Assembly: GCA_964542855.1 (NCBI GenBank)
Contig: CAZIWJ010000140.1
Coordinates: forward strand, 1-9,651
DNA length: 9,651 nt
Origin: CAZIWJ01 sp964542855
Lineage (GTDB): Bacteria; Bacteroidota; Bacteroidia; Cytophagales; Cyclobacteriaceae
Reading direction: 5' to 3'
Part shown: in pieces, positions 6,397 through 9,651 of the stretch
Layout of the letters: each line of letters opens with the position of its first letter
Position numbering within the stretch: the stretch's first letter is position 1
Translations under genes and position numbers: made by a program
Notes under the pieces: generated by a model
Databases searched by the model: none
What the model was told of the DNA's origin: nothing
Seen by the model: only the letters and a program-made list of their open reading frames with translations

Positions 6397-6774
6397 TTAT
6401 TTAACTGCCTTTTTCTTGTTGGCAACTGTTTTACGTCTACCTTTCCTGGTTCTGGAATTGTTTTTTGTTTTTTGGCCCCGAAGTGGTAGTCCTCTACGGT
6501 GACGCAGCCCTCGGTAACAACCTATGTCCATTAGCCGCTTAATGCTGAGCTGCACTTCAGACTTAAGTACACCTTCAACAAGGAACTCGTTAGCAATAAC
6601 ATTTCTAACCGCCGTTGACTCATCATCAGTCCAGTCAGCAACTTTCTTATGAATATCAACATGGGCAGCCCCAAGTATTTTCTGGGCAGAACTTTTACCA
6701 ATTCCGTAAATATAGGTTAGTGATATTTCTCCCCTCTTATTGTCAGGTATGTCTACTCCTGCAATTCTAGCCAT
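6397..6774 (-). CDS. rpsM: 30S ribosomal protein S13
   Basis: The 125-residue S13 is in the 30S head, contacts S19 and makes bridges to the 50S subunit. It starts MARIAGVDIPDNKRGEISLT, has the helix-two-turn-helix segment YIYGIGKSSAQKIL (21-34), and carries the signature CYRGLRHRRGLPLRGQ (86-101) followed by KTKNNSRTRKG. The C-terminal tail is rich in Lys and Arg and reaches towards the P-site tRNA in known ribosomes. The ATG is only 2 nt beyond the rpmJ stop, which indicates coupling. The start context is GATATGG, shared with rpsE. Confidence 0.99.
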   Translation of the reverse strand: MARIAGVDIPDNKRGEISLTYIYGIGKSSAQKILGAAHVDIHKKVADWTDDESTAVRNVIANEFLVEGVLKSEVQLSIKRLMDIGCYRGLRHRRGLPLRGQKTKNNSRTRKGRRKTVANKKKAVK

Positions 6775-6776
6775 AT

Positions 6777-6893
6777 CTATCCTTGTCTTTGTTTAAACTT
6801 AGGGTTTTTCTTGTTGATGATGTAAACTTTTCCTTTCCTGCGGACAATTTTACAATCAGCACTCCTTTTCTTAACTGATGCTCTAACTTTCAT
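6777..6893 (-). CDS. rpmJ: 50S ribosomal protein L36 (zinc-ligand-depleted type)
   Basis: This 38-codon gene ends in TAG and encodes a protein starting MKVRASVKKRSADCKIVRRK and ending NPKFKQRQG. L36 is the smallest 50S protein, bound to 23S rRNA domain VI. The classical zinc ribbon uses Cys11, Cys14, Cys27 and a His near 32-33; here these are Ser11, Cys14, Asn27 and Phe33, so three of four ligands are gone and zinc binding is not expected. This C-minus form is, as far as I know, usual in Bacteroidota. Its position, 8 nt after infA and 2 nt before rpsM, is the standard one. The size, basic composition (14 Lys/Arg) and position make the call secure. Confidence 0.96.
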   Translation of the reverse strand: MKVRASVKKRSADCKIVRRKGKVYIINKKNPKFKQRQG

Positions 6894-6901
6894 ATCTGCA
6901 A

Positions 6902-7120
6902 TTACTTATATCTGTATACTATACGGCCTTTTGTGAGATCATAAGGCGACATTTCAAGTTTCACTTTATCACCTGGCAAGATCTTAATGTAATTCATCCT
7001 CATTTTACCTGAAATATGGGCTGTAACCTGATGCCCATTTTGCAGCTCTACCCGAAACATGGCGTTAGATAATGCTTCTGTTATTACTCCGTCTTGTTCA
7101 ATTGATGATTGCTTGGCCAT
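6902..7120 (-). CDS. infA: Translation initiation factor IF-1
   Basis: At 72 residues this is exactly the usual IF-1 size. It is a single OB-fold that binds the 30S A site, helps IF-2 and IF-3 act, and blocks premature tRNA entry. Conserved parts are MAKQ, the GVITEALSNAMFRVEL strand pair (11-26), the NGHQVTAHISGKMRMNYIKI core (28-47), the LPGDKVKLEMSPYDLTKGRI segment (48-67), and the Tyr-Arg-Tyr end. It lies directly after secY with a 5-nt gap (no adk or map gene between), and rpmJ follows after 8 nt. No Shine-Dalgarno sequence: the five bases before ATG are all T. Confidence 0.99.
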   Translation of the reverse strand: MAKQSSIEQDGVITEALSNAMFRVELQNGHQVTAHISGKMRMNYIKILPGDKVKLEMSPYDLTKGRIVYRYK

Positions 7121-7125
7121 AAAAA

Positions 7126-8451
7126 TTATCTGCTTGTTGCTGTACTTACGTTCTGTGACCTTCCTTTAACACGACCGCTCTTCATTAGTCCTTCGTAATG
7201 TCTCATTAACAAGTAACTTTCAATTTGCTGTAAGGTATCCAGGATAACTCCTACCATAATGAGTAATGATGTACCCCCGTAGAAGTATGAAAATTCCCTT
7301 GTAATACCAGCCAGGTTGGCTATCGCAGGTAACACTGCTAAAATTGCAAGGAATAATGCTCCTGGTAGTGTAATCCTTGATAGAACCGAATCAATGAACT
7401 CAGTAGTTGGCTTACCGGGTTTGATACCAGGAATGAAACCTCCGTTTCTCTTCATATCATCAGATATTTGAGACGAGTTGATGGTAATGGCCGTGTAGAT
7501 GAATGTAAAAAGTATAATGAGCGTGGCAAACACTACGTTGTATTCCCATGAAGTAAAGTCAGCAAATGTTCTGCCTACAGATGCCGCTATGTCACTGCTG
7601 TCAGAAAAACCGCTGGCGATAAGTCCTGGAATAAACATTAAGCTTTGAGCAAATATAATTGGCATTACCCCGGAAGCATTCACTTTTAACGGAATATACT
7701 GCCGCTGTCCTCCGTACACCCGGTTTCCTGTTACCTGTTTGGCGTATTGTACTGGTATGCGCCTGATTGCTTGAGTAAGCATAACAGCAGACATAACAAC
7801 AAAAAACAATGCAACAATCTCAATTACAAAAAGTAAAAGTCCACTACCACCTTTAGAAATACCTTCACCTACTATTGCTGCTGGAAACCTGGAAATGATA
7901 CCAATCATAATAAGCATTGATATACCATTACCGATACCTTTGTCAGTTATCTTTTCTCCTAACCACATACAGAATATCGTACCGGAGGTTAGTACAATCA
8001 TTGAGGATACAGTAAAGAAACTTCTGTCGATGAGAACTGCTTCTGTTGGTACCGCGTAAGAAAGATAACCTATGCTCTGAGCGAGTGTAATGGCAATAGT
8101 TAGCACTCTTGTTATTTGAGTAATCTTTTTCCGGCCGGAGTCGCCCTCTTTTTGCAACTTCTGGAAGTAAGGCACCGCTACTGTAAGTAACTGTACTACA
8201 ATTGAAGCTGAAATATATGGCATAATGCCAAGCCCAAAAATAGAAGCATTACTGAATGCTCCTCCCAAAAACGTGTCGAGTAATCCAAAAATGCCACCAG
8301 GAGCATCGCCAAGCTTGGTAGAATCTACTCCAGGTAATACAATAAAAGATCCCAACCTGAAAACCACGAGGAAACCAAGCGTATTCAGAATTCGGTTTCT
8401 GAGCTCTTCTATAGAGAAGATATTTCGGATTGTTTCGACAAATTTATTCAT
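7126..8451 (-). CDS. secY: Protein translocase subunit SecY
   Basis: The 441-residue SecY forms the channel of the inner-membrane Sec translocon, with SecE and SecG. About ten membrane helices can be recognised. Key motifs are IFGLGIMPYISASIVVQLL (71-89) in TM2, KEGDSGRKK (101-109) in a cytoplasmic loop, and WLGEKITDKGIGNGIS (163-178). The cytoplasmic loop RRIPVQYAKQ (230-239) and YIPLKVNASGVMPIIFAQS (252-270) are also present, as is GIKPGKPT (342-349) ahead of TM9. The C-terminal tail is short and polar. The ATG overlaps the rplO TGA stop by one base (TGATG), so translation is coupled to L15. This is the expected last gene of the spc block, followed closely by infA. Confidence 0.99.
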   Translation of the reverse strand: MNKFVETIRNIFSIEELRNRILNTLGFLVVFRLGSFIVLPGVDSTKLGDAPGGIFGLLDTFLGGAFSNASIFGLGIMPYISASIVVQLLTVAVPYFQKLQKEGDSGRKKITQITRVLTIAITLAQSIGYLSYAVPTEAVLIDRSFFTVSSMIVLTSGTIFCMWLGEKITDKGIGNGISMLIMIGIISRFPAAIVGEGISKGGSGLLLFVIEIVALFFVVMSAVMLTQAIRRIPVQYAKQVTGNRVYGGQRQYIPLKVNASGVMPIIFAQSLMFIPGLIASGFSDSSDIAASVGRTFADFTSWEYNVVFATLIILFTFIYTAITINSSQISDDMKRNGGFIPGIKPGKPTTEFIDSVLSRITLPGALFLAILAVLPAIANLAGITREFSYFYGGTSLLIMVGVILDTLQQIESYLLMRHYEGLMKSGRVKGRSQNVSTATSR

Positions 8452-8900
8452 CAGCTAATAATGTTAACAGTGCCTCCAGTTTGCTCTATTGATTCTCGAG
8501 CTGATTTAGAAGCGGCATGAGCATCTACAGTGATCTTTGCAGATAGTTTGCCATCTCCAAGAATTTTCAGCTTGTCTTTTTTACTAATTATACCGTGGGT
8601 GTGAAAATCTTCTAGTGTAAGCGTATCTTTTCCTGTTTTTTCGGAAACCCGCTCAATATCTTTAAGATTAATCACAACGTAAGAAATACTACTATGGTTC
8701 TTAAACCCAAATTTAGGTATTCTTCGCTGTAAAGGCATCTGGCCACCTTCAAATCTTGGCCTGTATTTATATCCTGAACGGGATTTAGCACCCTTATGTC
8801 CGCGTCCGGCTGTACCTGCACTACCAGATCCCTGACCTCTGGCTATTCGTTTCCCTTTTTTTATAGACCCTTTAGCGGGTTTCAAACTTGATAAGTCCAT
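8451..8900 (-). CDS. rplO: 50S ribosomal protein L15
   Basis: The 149-residue L15 is a late-assembling 50S protein whose long N-terminal extension threads into 23S rRNA. The N-terminus is Gly/Lys/Arg-rich: KGKRIARGQGSGSAGTAGRG (15-34) then HKGAKSR.G (35-43), followed by FEGGQMPLQRRIPKFGF (50-66). The globular C-terminal domain begins near 70 and includes the KILGDGKLSAKITVDAHAAS block (112-131), ending TGGTVNII. It starts 1 nt after the rpmD stop and its own stop overlaps the secY start. Confidence 0.99.
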   Translation of the reverse strand: MDLSSLKPAKGSIKKGKRIARGQGSGSAGTAGRGHKGAKSRSGYKYRPRFEGGQMPLQRRIPKFGFKNHSSISYVVINLKDIERVSEKTGKDTLTLEDFHTHGIISKKDKLKILGDGKLSAKITVDAHAASKSARESIEQTGGTVNIIS

Positions 8901-8901
8901 G

Positions 8902-9081
8902 TTAAAGCTTCGTTACAGTGATAAGGTGAGAAACCTTTTTTACCATTCCCATAATTTGGGGAGTGGCCTCCATTTCAACGGATTTATTCATTTTCCCTAA
9001 ACCTAAAGCCTGCATTGTTGCCTTTTGATCTTTGGGTTTTTTTATAGTGCTCCGGGTCTGTGTTATCTTAATCTTACTCAT
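8902..9081 (-). CDS. rpmD: 50S ribosomal protein L30
   Basis: This is a 59-residue L30, the standard bacterial size (about 58-60). It reads MSKIKITQTRSTIKKPKDQK and then QALGLGKMNKSVEMEATPQI.GM (24-46), the family signature, ending HLITV. An upstream in-frame ATG at 9093 would add four residues and overlap the rpsE stop. The ATG at 9081, 4 nt after that stop, gives the family N-terminus (K-I-K-I-T-Q) and is preferred. It is placed between S5 and L15, as in nearly all bacteria that keep L30. Confidence 0.97.
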   Translation of the reverse strand: MSKIKITQTRSTIKKPKDQKATMQALGLGKMNKSVEMEATPQIMGMVKKVSHLITVTKL

Positions 9082-9085
9082 CTTG

Positions 9086-9610
9086 TTAACCATTGAAGAT
9101 TTTTTCTAGAGATATACCCCTTCTCTCTGCCACAGAGTACGCATCCTTCAGGTTAGACAGGGCATCGAAGGTAGCTTTAACTACGTTATGTGGGTTTGAA
9201 GAACCCTTAGATTTTGCAAGAACATCTTTAACACCTGCACTTTCCAAAACAGCACGCATCGCTCCACCTGCAATTACACCGGTACCGGCTGATGCAGGTT
9301 TAAGGAACACAAAGCCGCCACCAAATTTTCCTGTAATTTGGTGAGGAATGGTACCCTTGTAAACAGATACTTTTATAAGGTTCTTCTTGGCATCATCTAC
9401 TCCTTTCGAAATCGCATCTGTTACTTCATTAGCTTTACCTAATCCATAACCGACAACCCCATTGCTATCACCAACAACCACGATAGCCGAGAAACTAAAT
9501 CGGCGTCCACCTTTAACTACTTTAGCTACACGCTTAATAGCAACAACTCTTTCTTTTAAATCGATTTCACTTGCTTTCACAGCACCGATTTTTCTATCAT
9601 TTCTAGCCAT
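9086..9610 (-). CDS. rpsE: 30S ribosomal protein S5
   Basis: The 174-residue S5 lies on the 30S solvent face near the mRNA entry channel and affects decoding accuracy. Its N-terminal double-stranded RNA-binding-like domain (about 15-80) includes GGRRFSFSAIVVVGD (34-48) followed by GVVGYGLGKA (51-60). The C-terminal domain contains TGKFGGGFVFLKPASAGTGV (93-112), AGGAMRAVLESAGVKDVLAKS (114-134) and SSNPHNVVKATFDAL. The start is 4 nt after the rplR stop. A GGAGGG sequence 14-19 nt upstream is part of rplR codons (Gly-Gly), too far away to be a useful ribosome binding site. Confidence 0.99.
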   Translation of the reverse strand: MARNDRKIGAVKASEIDLKERVVAIKRVAKVVKGGRRFSFSAIVVVGDSNGVVGYGLGKANEVTDAISKGVDDAKKNLIKVSVYKGTIPHQITGKFGGGFVFLKPASAGTGVIAGGAMRAVLESAGVKDVLAKSKGSSNPHNVVKATFDALSNLKDAYSVAERRGISLEKIFNG

Positions 9611-9614
9611 ATCT

Positions 9615-9651
9615 TTAAAACTTTAACCCTCCTTCTCTAGCACCTTCAGCG
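9615..9651 (-). CDS. rplR: 50S ribosomal protein L18, last 11 codons (5' part outside window)
   Basis: In the - strand frame ending with TAA at 9615-9617, the last residues are A-E-G-A-R-E-G-G-L-K-F. This is the typical C-terminus of L18 (the ...GAREGGL.F ending), and L18 is the expected neighbour before S5 in the spc operon. The stop lies 4 nt before the rpsE ATG. Only the tail is visible; the 5S rRNA-binding part is beyond the window edge. Confidence 0.93.
   Translation of the reverse strand, partial: AEGAREGGLKF

Noticed and set aside
9082..9093. Longer rpmD start at 9093
   Set aside because: It adds four residues (MVNK) that overlap the rpsE stop. The ATG at 9081 yields the normal L30 N-terminus and length.
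9624..9629. GGAGGG-like sequence upstream of rpsE as a Shine-Dalgarno site
   Set aside because: It is coding sequence of rplR (Gly-Gly codons) and its 3' end is 13 or more nt from the ATG; other starts have no such motif.

Overview
The window reads as an ordinary, well-kept stretch of a Bacteroidota chromosome, probably a Cytophagales/Flavobacteriia-type organism. Four things point there. The gene order is (rplR)-rpsE-rpmD-rplO-secY-infA-rpmJ-rpsM-rpsK-rpsD-rpoA-rplQ followed by carA and eno. The L36 protein is of the Bacteroidota kind, with most of its zinc ligands lost. Shine-Dalgarno sequences are absent before the start codons. A TAnnTTTG-type promoter element is visible. Placement below phylum level is a guess.

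Layout. Positions 1-282 (+ strand) hold the C-terminal end of a malate/lactate dehydrogenase of the Ldh2 family. Everything else is on the - strand and convergent with it. Reading in the direction of transcription (right to left), the window opens with the last 11 codons of rplR (9615-9651). The spc/alpha ribosomal block follows: S5, L30, L15, SecY, IF-1, L36, S13, S11, S4, RNA polymerase alpha and L17. Gaps in this block are 1-33 nt and one start overlaps a stop (rplO/secY), so it is almost certainly one transcription unit. It ends at a strong intrinsic terminator (3642-3673) just after rplQ.

The second - strand group is carA, eno, an FtsB/DivIC-like gene and an uncharacterised predicted outer-membrane beta-barrel gene. 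Gaps are 52, 9 and 2 nt, so these four are probably co-transcribed. The only good promoter candidate for this group lies against and partly inside the L17 terminator hairpin, which is the most interesting regulatory point in the window.

Together the genes supply ribosomal proteins, the SecY translocon, translation initiation, the transcription machinery, carbamoyl phosphate (pyrimidines and arginine), glycolysis and cell division, so this is a growth-linked housekeeping cluster. I see no mobile element, CRISPR array, tRNA/rRNA gene, defence system or broken gene, and no convincing sign of a new system. The items worth a second look are the overlapping terminator/promoter, the beta-barrel gene coupled to ftsB, the long low-complexity tail on L17, and lineage-specific features of the operon.
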